A stretch of DNA of 64,000 nt from Gliomastix tumulicola (GCA_001599755.1 BCHX01000008.1:186001-250000), one strand, 5' to 3'. Counted from the stretch's first letter, positions 24,256-35,974 are shown. Numbers and translations are program-made. Notes: a model not told the origin generated them from the letters alone.

Positions 24256-25739
24256 ATGGTTAACCACGGTCGTCCATCCAAGGATTGCTCTCCGTGTAGG
24301 AGGAGGAAGATCCGGGTGAGGAAGCCCTTGATGAGCGGACAGTCCATAGCTCCGGATGGAGTGCTGATGTTGCCTATACGATGCAGTGCGATTTGAACCC
24401 GACGGGGTGCAGCCAGTGCCGCAGAGCCAGCCTAGCCTGCCATGGGTACCGCGACTCAAAAGAGCTAGCCTTCCGCGACGAGACACACGTCACAAGACAG
24501 AAGGCTTTGGCCCGCCATGCGAGCACTCGGCTCACCACCACTCCACAGCTCTCCTGGGACACGCTATCTCGGAACGCCTTCCTCTGTCTCTATGTCGACC
24601 GATACTCATGCGGCTTTAACACCCTGGCACCTCTCCTGGCAGCGTCTCCCCCGGCCGGACTCCTGCAGACCAGCGTGGGAGCTGTCGGCTTGGCGTTTAT
24701 GGCTCTTCAAGTGAACCGCCCAGATCTGATGCCTCTAGCCAACCGGAAATATTTGGCTGCCATCCAGGCCGTCAGAGAAGCGATTCGCTTATCGCAGCAA
24801 CCAACTAGCGATGGGGCCTCTCAACCTGTTAGCGACGAGACCCTCCAGGCAGTACTTCTTCTTGACCTCTACGAGAAGCTGGCCATTTACCACCAATGGC
24901 CTGGTCTTCCGGGATCCTGGCTGAGCCACATCCAGGGCGCTCTAGGCATGGTCCAAGCCCATCCGACCGCTGACTTCAGCAGTCCGACGTTTTGCCAACT
25001 CGCCGGTAGAACCGTGCTAGCGCTGACGATTAGTTGCGGTGCGGCTGGTGTGCCCATACCGGAAACCCTACAAGCGCTCCGCCGAGATTTAGATGGCTAC
25101 ATTCGGAACGCGAAATGGACTTTCATCGGCTTATTGATGAACATCATCAATCTCCGTGCTCAAATGCGGAGCACCGTGTTGAGTACGGACGACACCCTCT
25201 CGCAGGCGTGGGAGCTGCAGGAACAGCTTGCCTTTGCGGAGAGCAAGATTCCACGTTCCTGGCGGCCAAACCGGGTAGATGGCCACCATAGGTTCATTTG
25301 GGGCTCTTACTACGATGTATATCCGAGCCACTACACGACTCAGGTCTTCAACGCCTTCCGAATCCTGCGTCTGGAGATGTGTGGCATCATACAGAACCTC
25401 CAGCCCTGCAGCTTGGCTGCGAAGACTATTGCCGACATAACTTCGGACATTTGCGCAGCTGTATCTCAATTTATACTTACGGGGGCCAGATCCGAGAATA
25501 CGGAGCCCTTCTCGCCCTTGCAGATCTTAGAATGCAGAGGCATATTAACCGCTCTTTACGAAGCTGCACAGATTACGACAGACATGTCTTTGCGAGCGTG
25601 GATCTTGCAGTGCTTGGCGTACATGGCCGACAATGGGGTCAAAATGGCACGCGATGTAGCTCAAATCTTGACGGATACGCCAGACTTGGACTACTGGACT
25701 GTTTTCGCAATGATTGGGAGCTGCGGCATTACCGCATGA
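24256..25739 (+). CDS. Zn2Cys6 transcription factor (fungal-specific)
   Basis: This is a nuclear DNA-binding regulator of 470 aa in two exons, 24,256-24,315 and 24,387-25,739 (71-bp intron, phase 0). The first exon is only 60 nt (MVNHGRPSKDCSPCRRRKIR) and supplies the first two cysteines. The second opens with CDLNPTGCSQCRRASLAC, completing C-X2-C-X6-C-X6-C-X2-C-X6-C. HGYRD and FRDET follow, as in a common family beginning MV-x-GKPS. The remainder is a helical regulatory region without a named motif, ending ...MIGSCGITA. Starting at the ATG at 24,381 would lose half of the zinc cluster, so the upstream exon is preferred. It probably controls the divergent NmrA-like gene. Confidence 0.88.
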
Positions 25740-26247
25740 GGATTATGGAATACATGGATCTGTATGTTGTCTGAGTTGTCAGCAATCTCAATCTAGCACC
25801 GTTTCGACACCTAGAGACAGTGATCTGACTTTCCGTTGGTCAGTATGTCACAGAACATTCTAGAGAACACTTGAAATTCTTACCAATCAAGGGAAACAAC
25901 GAGACTGCTCTGAAATCAAGCTCGTACTCGTGCCGAAGCGATCCACTATGAGGTGCAAAAGACTTCCACACTAGTGACCAACTTGCGGAACTCTAGCCTT
26001 TTCTGGAAACAATAGGATGTTGTCCATGTGAATTCGAGCACGGAGTTTCGAAAGTCATGAAGAGGACGCCCGAGTTGGAGAATTGAGTACGCGACTGAAC
26101 ATATAAATGAGCTACCTCCCCCTATGGACACTGTCTTTTGGTGCACACCGGTATCACTTGTCAATCCTCTTCTTCGGCAATCACCCAGACCGTCTCACAT
26201 CTACAACGAAAACATACACTGTCACATCTTTTCGTTCTCACACCACC
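25740..26247. other. Intergenic region with the promoter of the SRPBCC gene
   Basis: This is 508 bp of spacer. A TATA-like TATAAAT lies at 26,102-26,108, about 140 bp before the next start codon. Nothing else was recognised. Confidence 0.5.
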
Positions 26248-26712
26248 ATGTCTCAAGTCCAAGAACTCGTCCACTATCAGTCAGTTGCTCGCGACATCTA
26301 CGCGCCCATTGGCGAAGTCTGGGGCATCTTGGGAGGCTTCGGGGCCGAAAAGGCTTGGTATCCAGGATGCATCAAGCTCAGCCTGAAGGGTTTCGGCATT
26401 GGCAGTATCCGCACGTTCAGCTACGAGTACCCCGATGGTCCTCACAAGGGGGAGCGCTACGAGTTCTCCGAGGAGCTGACCGAAGTCGACGCGGCGAACT
26501 ACTCAATGACCTTCAGAGTGCAAAGACCTGACTATCCCGACATGCTCGCGTTTGGGACGACCGCATTGGAATACATTGGCCCTAATAAGACCCGTTTCAT
26601 TTGGAGTGCTAAGGGCAGCCCCCTCCCGGAGCAATACCATAAAGTCTTGGCCGAGGACCTGGAACACCGCTTCTCGGGTCTCATCGCGGCCATCGCAAAG
26701 CAAGTGGAATAA
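26248..26712 (+). CDS. SRPBCC-superfamily protein (polyketide cyclase/dehydrase-like)
   Basis: This is a single-exon protein of 154 aa starting MSQVQELVHYQSVARDIYAP. The ATG at 26,248 follows CACC, a good fungal start context. An upstream in-frame ATG would add a hydrophilic 47-residue tail and is less likely. The pattern fits the START/Bet v1 helix-grip fold: a first strand VARDIYAPIGEVWGILGGF, then WYPGCIKLSLKGFGIGSIRTF, EELTEVDAANYSMTF, FIWSAKG, and a long C-terminal helix (VLAEDLEHRFSGLIAAIAKQVE). Such proteins bind hydrophobic ligands or cyclise polyketides. No specific ligand can be assigned. Confidence 0.8.
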   Translation: MSQVQELVHYQSVARDIYAPIGEVWGILGGFGAEKAWYPGCIKLSLKGFGIGSIRTFSYEYPDGPHKGERYEFSEELTEVDAANYSMTFRVQRPDYPDMLAFGTTALEYIGPNKTRFIWSAKGSPLPEQYHKVLAEDLEHRFSGLIAAIAKQVE

Positions 26713-26808
26713 GGGCCAGTCGGTATATTCGAGTTCATGAAAATTGGTGGCGAGAAGCTGTGGATTCAGGTCGCGCTGATGGCTTACCGGATCACTTTAT
26801 TTATTATA

Positions 26809-28897
26809 CTAGATGAGTGTTAATTCAGCCTCCTCGCCCAGCCATCCTTCGAAGACTTCCCACCAAGGTGGCAAACCCTTAACATTTTTTCCTGGTATAG
26901 TTACTCGTCCTGCTCTCCTATCCGGAAGGGAATAAAACCCTGGACCAGTATCCCTGAACATGAGAAGCCCCAGTCTCTCGTATAGCTTCTTCTCCTCATC
27001 CACGCATAAGAGTGCAAGAGAATAGTACTCGTGACCTGCCTTCACGACACGCAGGCAATAAATCTCTTTGTCCGGAGCCACCCCCATTCCCCGGTTCTCA
27101 AAATCGGGATAGTATGTGACTTTCCGATTAAGTGCAACGCTTGCAGCTTCGAGTGTGCTGGGGACAATCACCCCGCGAAGTTTCAATTCAGAGGCGGGCG
27201 ATGAGCTGGCCATAGAGTTGGCAGGCTCTACAACCCGTCTCACGAGGGCTCCCGGTCGTGTACTATCTCCGACCAAGTGTTCGATCCAGTCATAAACCAC
27301 TCGGCCTTCGATAGAAGACCAGGACCATGTAGGGAACATCGAATTCTTGGAGGTCCATTTCGTCTTAGCGGGAGGAGGATCCGTCTGTACTCTCCTCTTG
27401 GATGATCTGCCGAGCGTGTCTACGCTCCAGAGGAGATCAAGCGCTAGGGAATCAGCCCACAAACCAGCGAGATACTCGCAGTTTCTCAGACCTTGCATGT
27501 AGCTGGCAATTCCGTTGATGGCTACCAACTTGTCTGAGGGGTAGCTTAGAGATGTGGTTGAGTAGACGTCGACGATATCATACCACATTTTGACTAGTTC
27601 AGGACCGTTGAGAGTTTTTTGAAGTTGGTCGATCTTGGGTAGCTTCCTGTTAATCGAAGAGAGGGCCTCGTCATTGTCCTGAGTCGAGCACTGGCAGGCT
27701 GATGAAGTTCGGCAGTACCACACGAGCTCTTGTTCGCCGCAGAAAAGCGTTCTTGGTGCGAGCATGGTTTCTTGAGTGACCCATCCACGCTTTAGTAAAG
27801 GAAAGCTCTGAGCATGGTGATTGATCTCTCTGCGTGCGTAGATGTGGTACGGCCCGTTGACATTGTTGCCGCTGATTTCTAGTTTCTCAGACTGGAAGAA
27901 TAGCCCGCCTGTGCTTTGAGAGGAAGAGGCCCCGGCTAGCGTGAGATACGAATTCTGATAGACGGAGCCCATCCTGCTGCTTTCATATTCCCAGTCCTTG
28001 CGGGATAGCTTCTTGTCCTCATCAGTGTCATTGTCTTCGTCGCGTTGGATGATGCACAAAGAATCGATCCAGAGATATTGAACACCTAACTTCCTCACGG
28101 CTGTGACGGCGTGCTGAAATGTGCGAGGCATTGAATCGTACGGGATCTCGACCTTGTAGTCCCGGAGCGTGTGCGCTGTAAGCTTCGTCCGCATCAGATT
28201 TGGATCTCCCCAACAGTGGCTGAGAGCCACGTATTTCCCCCGCAAGCCATCAGTTTCGAGAACTCGAACGTTGCGTTGTTCCACCTTCGACGCATCCTGT
28301 TTGCCCACATCGATCACTCTGGTCGGCAGTGGGGGGTCTTTTGAATCGCCGGCACATTCAGGATGCCCAGCAAGACAGGCGTCCAGCCTCTCCTTTGCCC
28401 AGGAGAAGCTGGTTGATGACGACATACTTTCGGGTACATGATGCCTTTCCACCACAAATGGCCACGGACACCACCCATCTAGGGCAATTAGTTAGGGGAA
28501 ATTGCACCGCTGCCAAATTGTCTCGTGAGAAGCGAACATTCTTACCAGCTGTCTTGTATAGATCTATGCCGTCTGTTGGCCTGTTCTGGTCGATATCCCA
28601 CACCTCCAACTCCGGAAAGAGACTTCTATCTCCGCCGCCATGCTCGCCATCTACGTCGTTTGAAGAGCTTCCATATTTGCGCACCGTAAATCCAAACCTA
28701 AATCTGGTTGGGTTCCTGACCTTGAAGAATGTCAGAATGGTCTCCTTTAGAATCCGACACGTATAGCAGCCATCGTCTGCAGACTGTGATAGTCTCGAGA
28801 AGGTATCGCCATTCATGGGACGTCTTTCGAGCGCGTCCCAGTCAAAGGAGAAGCATAAAGGACACAGATGTCCTGAATCAGAAGACTGAGATGACAT
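26809..28897 (-). CDS. HET-domain protein (heterokaryon-incompatibility type)
   Basis: It is 673 aa in two exons, 28,897-28,546 and 28,478-26,809 (67-bp intron). The start MSSQSSDSGHLCPLC was chosen because upstream in-frame codons lack conservation. The HET domain lies roughly at residues 190-340: GKYVALSHCWGDPNLMRTK, MPRTFQHAVTAVRKLGVQYLWIDSLCIIQ and MGSVYQNSYLTLAGASS are the three classic boxes. The N-terminal CPLCF ... CYTCRIL pairs and the GWCPWPFVVER joint are common in this class. HET proteins trigger or modulate vegetative incompatibility cell death. Most paralogues have no assigned partner, and none is evident here. Confidence 0.9.
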
Positions 28898-29267
28898 GAC
28901 GCGGCGCCAAACACTATCTGCGAGCCGGGGCCTAGAGGACGCTGGGGCCGGTGAGTATAATGAAAGTGATGCAATAGCAGCCCACGATGCGGGGTTTGGC
29001 ATGCATTTGATAATAACTCATGGCGGAGACGCACAGCTTTGGCGGATTAACATTTTGCCGCCACTGTTTCTCACTTCGGCAGTCCCCTATCCAGTTGGCG
29101 GAGCCAGAGAGTGCCTGGTGGTGATCTATCGGTTGACGGGAATGGCTGAGTATCGAGATTTTAGTAGCCACGGCCTGGGAGATAGAGCCACTGGGTGAAT
29201 GATCTCGGTACTAGAGCGACGTGGATATTGAAACACTGCCAACCAGACTAGTCTATCTCCTACGTGT
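28898..29267. other. Intergenic region between the HET gene and the large Zn2Cys6 gene
   Basis: This is 370 bp serving as the HET gene promoter and the 3' flank of the regulator. No further gene was seen. Confidence 0.45.
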
Positions 29268-31763
29268 TTAAATATGCGGTATCTTGTATCGATTTAGGAT
29301 CCCCTGGTCGCCAAGGCCGACAATTCTTTCCGAGGTATTGTTGTTCCCATCATCCTCGTCATCATCAACTGAGTCTCTCAGCCCATCTTGAGTCCCTTGA
29401 CCTAATGCATCCTTGCGATGCTCCAAAAGAGTTGCGAGCGTACCCACGGCCCCAAAGAACCGGGCCTGACGATGCAACTTTTCAAGAAGAAAATCATAGT
29501 CACTACCTGTCAGGGACGACAGGAAATCCTGGCTCTGAGACAGTAGCGCCTCAGTGTTGTGATGGTGACACATGTGCTGTAGTGTGGCAGAGGCTGCAAC
29601 GAACATACAGTGGCTTGTGAAGGGAGTAGCCAGGTATCCCATCTCGTTGACCAACTCTGCCACAGTCATGATCTGGACGATTTTTTGGCAGGCAATTATC
29701 CCAACCCAAGGCGAGTGCCGACGTGCAGAGGACATTTCGTGATTTTGTTCCCCATTCTTCTGCGCTTGGGGAACATTCTGAACCACACGGTTTGGACATG
29801 TCTGGCCTACTGAGCGATCCAAACCCTCCTTCATCGTGGCTTGAGAAATGGTGGTCCTTGAGAGAAGGATCATAAAGGTATGGAAGAAGAGGTGAGTCAT
29901 TAGGAATATGCCTGCATGGCTTCCGTCAGAGGAGAGCCTCAAATTTTCGGCACTGAACCGAAGTTGCGGCGGCAGTGATGAGTATCTCTGTGACATGTCC
30001 TGCTTGAGTTGCTCCAAATACTGGTCTCTTTGACTATGCGTGTCAAAGTCAGTGCTTGTCGTCTTCTCATTCAACACTTGGACGGAGTTCGCAAAATGGA
30101 GCATGAATTCCACGGTCTCCGGGAACACCATGTTCTTTGTGCTGACTGCCTCGTCAAAGTCTAGCTGTGTGAGTTTCATGTCGTGAACCGTAGGAGGTGC
30201 AACCTCAATTTCGCTCCGTCTTATAGTCGGAGGCCGGCCCGTTACGAGGGAGACGCAGACGTCGATGATGAAAACGGACCAGAACATAACCAGCCTTGCT
30301 TCCTGCTGGTGGATAACAGACTGCTCGTCAGTGAGCACGTAGTTTCCGTCGGGACTTGGCCTTGCCTGGTCGTGGAACGCAGTGTCGGCATTCACGTTTC
30401 TGTCTGGCGACAAGTGAAGACCCAGATCCTGTGCCATGCGGATAGCCATCCCGGCAATCATCCAGAGGCCGGCTTCGTTCTGGTCTCCAAACTCCGCCCA
30501 GGCAAGAACCAACAGTCCTGCGACAACCTCGGGGGCCGGTATACTGAGAAGAGGGACAAGCTGTTCCCTCGCTTTAGCAAGAAAGGGGGCGCCTCGCATC
30601 CACTCCAAGTCGTACTTCTCTTTCAAAGCGACGAGAGGCCCTTCAAGAGCACAGAACCTGACTGTGAGTGCCGCGATGGCGTTGAGGAGAAAGCTGGATG
30701 CCTCGCCAGAGCGCACGTGGCCGCTGAGGATCTGTGCATTCAGAAAGGGAAAGTGTCCGCCGAAGGTGTCAAAGAAGACTCGCAGAATGTCCGGAATCGT
30801 GTCTGGATGTGGTTTCTGACCGGTCTCATCAAAGAGTCTGCTTCTATATGATACAGAAGATCCGGTAGAGGGAGTTGACACCGTGGGTGGGCTTGTGTGA
30901 TAACCCGGTTGTTGGTCGACAAATTCGCCGGCCGCTTCGTCCTCCTTGTCATGGTCGGGATCAACAACCACAGATAACTTTCTCAGACCAGGGATCACAG
31001 CCGTCGGTCCGAACCTTCGGTAGTACCGTAGTCGTATTACTCTGGCTCTCCCGACGCGGCCCCCAGGAACTTGTGTCTCGTTTGTTTGACCTAAGCTGGT
31101 AGCATCTGCCCTCATGTCTGGATGATTGAGGACCGTCTCTCCGTTGTCCATGAAGTCTAACCCCAGGATATAGTTCTGGAGGTCAGGCCAGTCGCCTGAT
31201 GTATCTTGAAGCTCTTCGGGAAACAGCTCGGCAAAGAGCTGGTGTCCTTGAGACCAATCTGGGGCTAGATATTGGCCATCTGATGATGTCCATGGTCCCG
31301 CGGTCTGACTTGTGCCGCTAGCGTGGATTTGATCCGGCTGTCCAGTTACGTCCAACAGGCTTGCTGACGGAGCTGGCGGTTCGGAATTGCGTGCGGCATG
31401 ATCCGGTGAGCTCATGATCCGCGCACCAGCAGGTCCGGGGCCAGTGGGCTGGCTCGTCGATGCTTCTCCAGAAGGACATTCATTTTGCGGCTCTTCGCCC
31501 AGGCTCCGGTCTTGTCTCCTGGTTCCTTCGGTGATGACCCGCGTTCGCCTTCTTCTCCTTCCATCCACAACTTCCCATATACATTTCAGGCCCCCTTGCT
31601 TGCAAGGCTGGCAAGGTGGTCGAGATATCGCGGCCCTCGTTGCTAGTCTGGTCTGTGAACTGTCGTTGTCGTTCACGACACACTTGATTTTCCTCACACG
31701 GCACATCTGACATGCTGTCGCAGTTTGAGCTGCACGCCGCTTGTCCTGGTTTTGCCGTGCCAC
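29268..31763 (-). CDS. Zn2Cys6 transcription factor with fungal_trans (MHR) domain; start uncertain
   Basis: This is an open frame of about 830 codons encoding a nuclear regulator. The zinc cluster is near the N-terminus: CQMCRVRKIKC, then a loop of about 22 residues, then CQPCKQGGLKC. That middle loop is much longer than the usual 5-12. The fungal-specific (xylanolytic-type) domain lies in the middle: ILRVFFDTFGGHFPFLN, GLWMIAGMAIRMAQDLGLH, MFWSVFIIDVCVSLVTGRPP. There is no ATG at the left boundary: the codon at 31,763 is GTG, and the frame runs open to a stop near 31,895 without ATG. A short 5' exon probably exists upstream (31,800-32,000). Exact start unresolved. Confidence 0.82.
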   Translation of the reverse strand: MARQNQDKRRAAQTATACQMCRVRKIKCVVNDNDSSQTRLATRAAISRPPCQPCKQGGLKCIWEVVDGRRRRRTRVITEGTRRQDRSLGEEPQNECPSGEASTSQPTGPGPAGARIMSSPDHAARNSEPPAPSASLLDVTGQPDQIHASGTSQTAGPWTSSDGQYLAPDWSQGHQLFAELFPEELQDTSGDWPDLQNYILGLDFMDNGETVLNHPDMRADATSLGQTNETQVPGGRVGRARVIRLRYYRRFGPTAVIPGLRKLSVVVDPDHDKEDEAAGEFVDQQPGYHTSPPTVSTPSTGSSVSYRSRLFDETGQKPHPDTIPDILRVFFDTFGGHFPFLNAQILSGHVRSGEASSFLLNAIAALTVRFCALEGPLVALKEKYDLEWMRGAPFLAKAREQLVPLLSIPAPEVVAGLLVLAWAEFGDQNEAGLWMIAGMAIRMAQDLGLHLSPDRNVNADTAFHDQARPSPDGNYVLTDEQSVIHQQEARLVMFWSVFIIDVCVSLVTGRPPTIRRSEIEVAPPTVHDMKLTQLDFDEAVSTKNMVFPETVEFMLHFANSVQVLNEKTTSTDFDTHSQRDQYLEQLKQDMSQRYSSLPPQLRFSAENLRLSSDGSHAGIFLMTHLFFHTFMILLSRTTISQATMKEGLDRSVGQTCPNRVVQNVPQAQKNGEQNHEMSSARRHSPWVGIIACQKIVQIMTVAELVNEMGYLATPFTSHCMFVAASATLQHMCHHHNTEALLSQSQDFLSSLTGSDYDFLLEKLHRQARFFGAVGTLATLLEHRKDALGQGTQDGLRDSVDDDEDDGNNNTSERIVGLGDQGILNRYKIPHI

Positions 31764-32377
31764 GCTCCCGAAATCGTCGGCTGTGCAGCGCGAAAAGCCG
31801 GGTTGGGGTGAGTCTGCCGCGCCCGGGCTCTCGTCCCCATAGCTGTATTGCTTTCCTCCATCGGCACAAGTCCGATCAACTCTGTGGCTGTAAAGCTGTC
31901 GTCAAGGAGGATGATCCAATAAGAGGAGGCTTATGCTTGACGTGAAACTGCTTGGAAAACCTTTGCATGATAATGCCCAAGTCTGGCTGGGGACTCCGCA
32001 TCTTACCCCTCCTTCTATCCGTCGGCTGTTAGCTTCGTTCAAAGGCGTTATCCACTAGGCCTCGGGGATACCTCGTACGTTCTAGCGTCCCACGAGCGTG
32101 GTTAGCGAGATGGATTGTGCAAGGGCTTCCCCGCATGAATGCAGTCACATGGAGACAACAACAAGGAGAGACGGCCAGAGGAATGCCCTGCTGAGAAGGG
32201 ATCCATATCCAGAGCGCTCCAAAGCCCAGTTATTGACTCGAGTAGGAACGACGCAAGCCGTGATTAATTGATTAAAGGTGTCCCTACTATCTCATCCGTA
32301 GATGAACTGCTACAGTGAGTAAAGGAACCTCAACTCCCCCATACGCAACTTCATCAGTAAGCTAATCGATCCCTCTC
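31764..32377. other. Intergenic region, may hold the first exon of the Zn2Cys6 gene
   Basis: This is 614 bp. Its left 130 bp are in frame with the regulator but lack a start. Several AG acceptors (for example near 31,895) could join a short upstream exon. Nothing else was recognised. Confidence 0.4.
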
Positions 32378-34267
32378 TCAGGCAGATGAGGATTTCTCTG
32401 CAGTCGAAGTCACTTCGGGCACAACCTCGACAATCTCGCGCCACTTAAAAGTGACCAGCTTGCCGATTGTACGTCTCGTGCTCAACACATTCTCCCGGAC
32501 AAGCTCACGCGTGCTCTTACGAAACACGAAGTCAATCTCCTCGAGACTCTTTCCCTTGGTCTCCGGCATGAACAGAATTTGATAGAACCAGCCGATGACC
32601 GCAATCGATCCATAAAAGCCAATGGTCAGGCCCTATTGGAGAGTTTCCTGTCAGAATCTTGAATGTCTGGGAAGAAATCGGAACTTACTGTTGGCGTCAT
32701 AGTTTCCATCATGGCTGAGAAGTTGTAGGTCATGAGAAAGGCGCTGAGGAACAGAGTCACGTCTGACGTGGTCATGCCGTAGCTTCGAAGATACGCTGGG
32801 TAGACCTCGGAGGGAATGACCCATGTCAGACAGGCGTACGATCCGAAGAAGAGATAGTACAAGATCAAGCCGGTAAGGTAGACGCCCTCAGCGCCTTTCA
32901 AGCTGCTCGTTGTATCGATCCTGTAGCTGACCCCGATGAGGACAAGGCCGACAAAGAAGCCAGGAAGCAGCGCGATGGCCCAGAACCGGCGCCCGAATTT
33001 GTCCATGTAAAGCACGCCGGGAATCGTGCCAAACAGAAGTGCGCCGCCGCCGACGAGGGACATGTAGTTGCTCTCGTACTTGTTGAATCCGATCTTGTTC
33101 ATCAGCACAGAGAGATAGTAGAGAATAGCGTTGCAGCCAGTGAACTGCCCGAGGAATACCATGATGTTGGCATATACAATCGAGCGACGAGCGCGTGGCT
33201 CCCTAGATTTAGGTCGTTAATACCCGACATCCTCAGACGATCAAGAATTTCAACTGTAGCTGAGCACCTACGTGAAGAAGTCCAGCCAAGGCATGTTCTT
33301 GTGCGTGGCATTGGCGTGGATGTCCTGCTCCTCTGCTTCAACCGAAGCTTTCATGAAGTAAAACTCTCTGTTCGCTTCCATGGACTCGGTGCCTCGAAGG
33401 CGGCGCCAGACTCGGTAAGCCTCCAATGTTCGACCCTTATGCACAAGGAAGCGAGGGCTCTCTGGTAGAAACAGCATCCTATATCCAGCGGTTAGTTCGG
33501 TCAAATCATGGGTTCTAATGGGATTTGCCATCTTACCCAAAGAACATGATCGTAGAGAAGATGAGCGACGAGCCGAGCATGTATCGCCACCCAGACCCAA
33601 CATGAGTGAACATGGCGCCCACTGAATATCCAATGACCTCTCCGAGAGCAATGTTGAGCTGGTACATTGACACAACGCTTCCTCTCCGGTGTGTTTCCAT
33701 AGTTTCCGCCACGTAAATAGGGACGGTGCCTCCCTCAAGACCAACGCCCAATCCGAGAACCAGACGCGCAACAACCATCATCGGGAAGTTGATTGCACCG
33801 GCCTCGAGAGCAGCACCAATCGTGTAGAAGATGCAGGCAATAATGATTGCCCACTTCCGGCCCCAGAGCTCGTTGATGGGGCTCAGAAGAAGGGCACCAC
33901 CAACAGCGCCCAGAGGCATACCGCCGTTGACAAGGCTATTTTCTCGCGTCGTGAGGCCGAGGTCGTCGGGCATGAACAGGTTGGCGCCGCTGATGACAGA
34001 CTGGTCGAGACCCGATAGCATGCCTCCCATGGACGCGAAGGCGACGAGAGCCCAGAGGTAGTGTCGAGGGCTCAGGTTGGGCACAAAAAAGGATGGTTTC
34101 TCGGGGGTATCCGTGATTTGCTGTTCGAGTTGGTCGATGAGGCGCATGACCTGCTCGTCGTTGGCGTGGAGGGCATTTTCCTGCACCTGAGCCTTGGATA
34201 GATGCTCTTTGTGCTCTTGATGCGCACTGTCGACGGAAGCCGCCGCTTCTGCTTTGAGAGAAGACAT
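32378..34267 (-). CDS. MFS sugar transporter (SP family, hexose/disaccharide type)
   Basis: It is 568 aa in four exons: 34,267-33,537, 33,478-33,272, 33,202-32,689, 32,632-32,378. Introns are 56-69 bp, all GT-AG and in phase. A hydrophilic N-terminus of about 65 residues precedes the first helix. SP-family marks are SGLDQSVISGAN, NELWGRKWA, LVLGLGVGLEGGTVPIYVAE, LPESPRFLVHKGR, QFTGCNAILYYLSV, YMDKFGRRFW and PETKGKSLEEIDFVF. It should act as a proton-coupled sugar symporter in the plasma membrane. It stands at the edge of a run of sugar-metabolism genes (to 44,964) and is the natural uptake system for it, though the substrate cannot be read from sequence. Confidence 0.92.
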
Positions 34268-34952
34268 GTTGGATGGAGGCCTGAGACTTGGGCGAGCTGT
34301 AGCTGTCAGTGGATTGCAGTCAGAAACAATGGGATGCTCAGGCTAAGGAGAAGCGGTGGCCGTCTTATAGTTTTGCTTATGGCTGGAGCCAGGAGAGAGG
34401 AACCGGCAGCCTGTCAGAGGCAGAGTTACATCGAGCCGCCTCCTCCCCATGGGGAGATTGAACCTGGGGAGTCCATGTACCCACATAGAGAGCCAGCCAT
34501 GTGGAAACCCACATGTTGATATCAGGGTGAGAGACTCGAGTCATGAGAATGGGACCGGTATCGGATATTCCATTTGGAGCAATTCAACAATGGGTCCTCA
34601 CTAGCTCCTGCATGAAATCATGCCATAATCACAGGTGTGGTGGGCAAGACAAGCATGAGGGAGGTCTGGGGGTGAAGACAACGGAGCAAACTGGCAGACG
34701 TGCGTCCGACTTGGCCCGACCCTCGGATGAAGCTGTCATAGACAAAGTAGATATCTCGTAGAGGATGTACTGCTAACTTGAACTTCTAAATGAGCACGTC
34801 TTAGCCTAGTTAACTACGAATGCGGTGAGCTCCGCACAGTGCAGGCCTCTTCCTCATGCTACCCATGACCTTATATCGCCATTTCACAGTGCAAGTTCAA
34901 TACTTAGAGAAACATATTTTATGCTAGTGTCATTTACTACCTAAAGCTGCAA
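34268..34952. other. Intergenic region (promoter of the sugar transporter)
   Basis: This is 685 bp between the transporter start and the SDR stop. No gene or clear motif was seen. Confidence 0.45.
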
Positions 34953-35974
34953 TTAGGGAGCGCTGTATCCGCCATCCACCAAGAGGTTTGCGCCAGTGGT
35001 GTAAGTCGAAGAATCAGAGGCGAGGTAGAGGAATGCCCCCTGAAGCTCATGAGGCTCACCCTCCCGACTATTAGTAAACAGCATTGTTAGTATACTCTCT
35101 TCGTTGCAGTGCTAGACAAGACCCGTGACTTACCCGAGAGGGATCTTGTCCTTCCAGGCTTCCTTGTATTCCTCAGGAATAAAGTCCGAGATCTCCGTGA
35201 TGATATACCCCGGCGAGATGGAGTTGCAACGAGCAAACTGAGACCACTCGACTGCCAGACTCTTGCACAGGTGAATGATGCCCGCCTTTGCCGCGTTGTA
35301 CGAGGCTTGAAGCTGCGGGATATTGACAATGACGCCACTCATCGAAGCGGTCGCAATGAAGCTCCCCGAGGTGTAATTGGTCAAGGGCTTGCCTGTGAGG
35401 TCGGTGCCCTCCAGCTTCTGCTTCCTCCAGTGCTTTGCAGCGGCTTTGGCACTGTAATATGTGCCGTCAAGATCCGTCTCCACGACATCTTTGTAGTGGT
35501 CAATGGGGCCGTCAATCATGGCACCTTTCTGCCAGGGAATGCCAGCGTTGGCGACAAAGATGTCCAGGCGCCCGTTGAACTCGGCAACAATATCATCGAC
35601 GGCCTTCTGGACATCCTCGTAGTCCCGCACATTCACCTGGTACGCCTTGCCTACTCGGTAGCTTTGGTCAGATCCTGGTACTGCAAGATATTGATCACGG
35701 CACGAAGTAGGTGATACGTACACTTGATGCCGTACTGCTTAGCCAGTCCGTCGGCTTTCTCGACTGCTTTCTTGTTGGAGTTGTACCAAATGGCGATGTT
35801 GCAGCCCATCTCGGCATATGCCGTGGCCACGGAAAGGCCGATGCCTCCGCCAGCACCGCTGATGATGGCCGTCTTGCCAGCAAGAGAGAATCGCTTCAAG
35901 ATGGAGCCACCATCCACGACGCGGTTCTTGTCATTGTGGATGAAATTTCCACCATTGAGAGGCTCCAACGACAT
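34953..35974 (-). CDS. Short-chain dehydrogenase, L-sorbose reductase / mannitol (arabinitol) dehydrogenase-like
   Basis: It is 294 aa in three exons: 35,974-35,722, 35,650-35,134, 35,067-34,953. It carries a classical SDR fold: cofactor loop SGAGGGIGLSVA, NAGIPW, catalytic Ser in ATASMSGV, and YNAAKAG (Tyr and Lys of YxxxK). ISPGYI follows, and the protein ends LLVDGGYSAP, typical of the Sou1/Sou2 and mannitol dehydrogenase branch. Such enzymes interconvert ketoses and polyols with NADP(H). It follows the sugar transporter on the same strand, with 685 bp between them. The match of exons 1 and 2 across the intron (YGIKC / KAYQVNV) supports the splice. Confidence 0.88.

Noticed and set aside
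30183..30851. 222-codon plus-strand ORF inside the large Zn2Cys6 gene
   Set aside because: It lies antisense to the conserved fungal_trans domain and has no recognisable features of its own.
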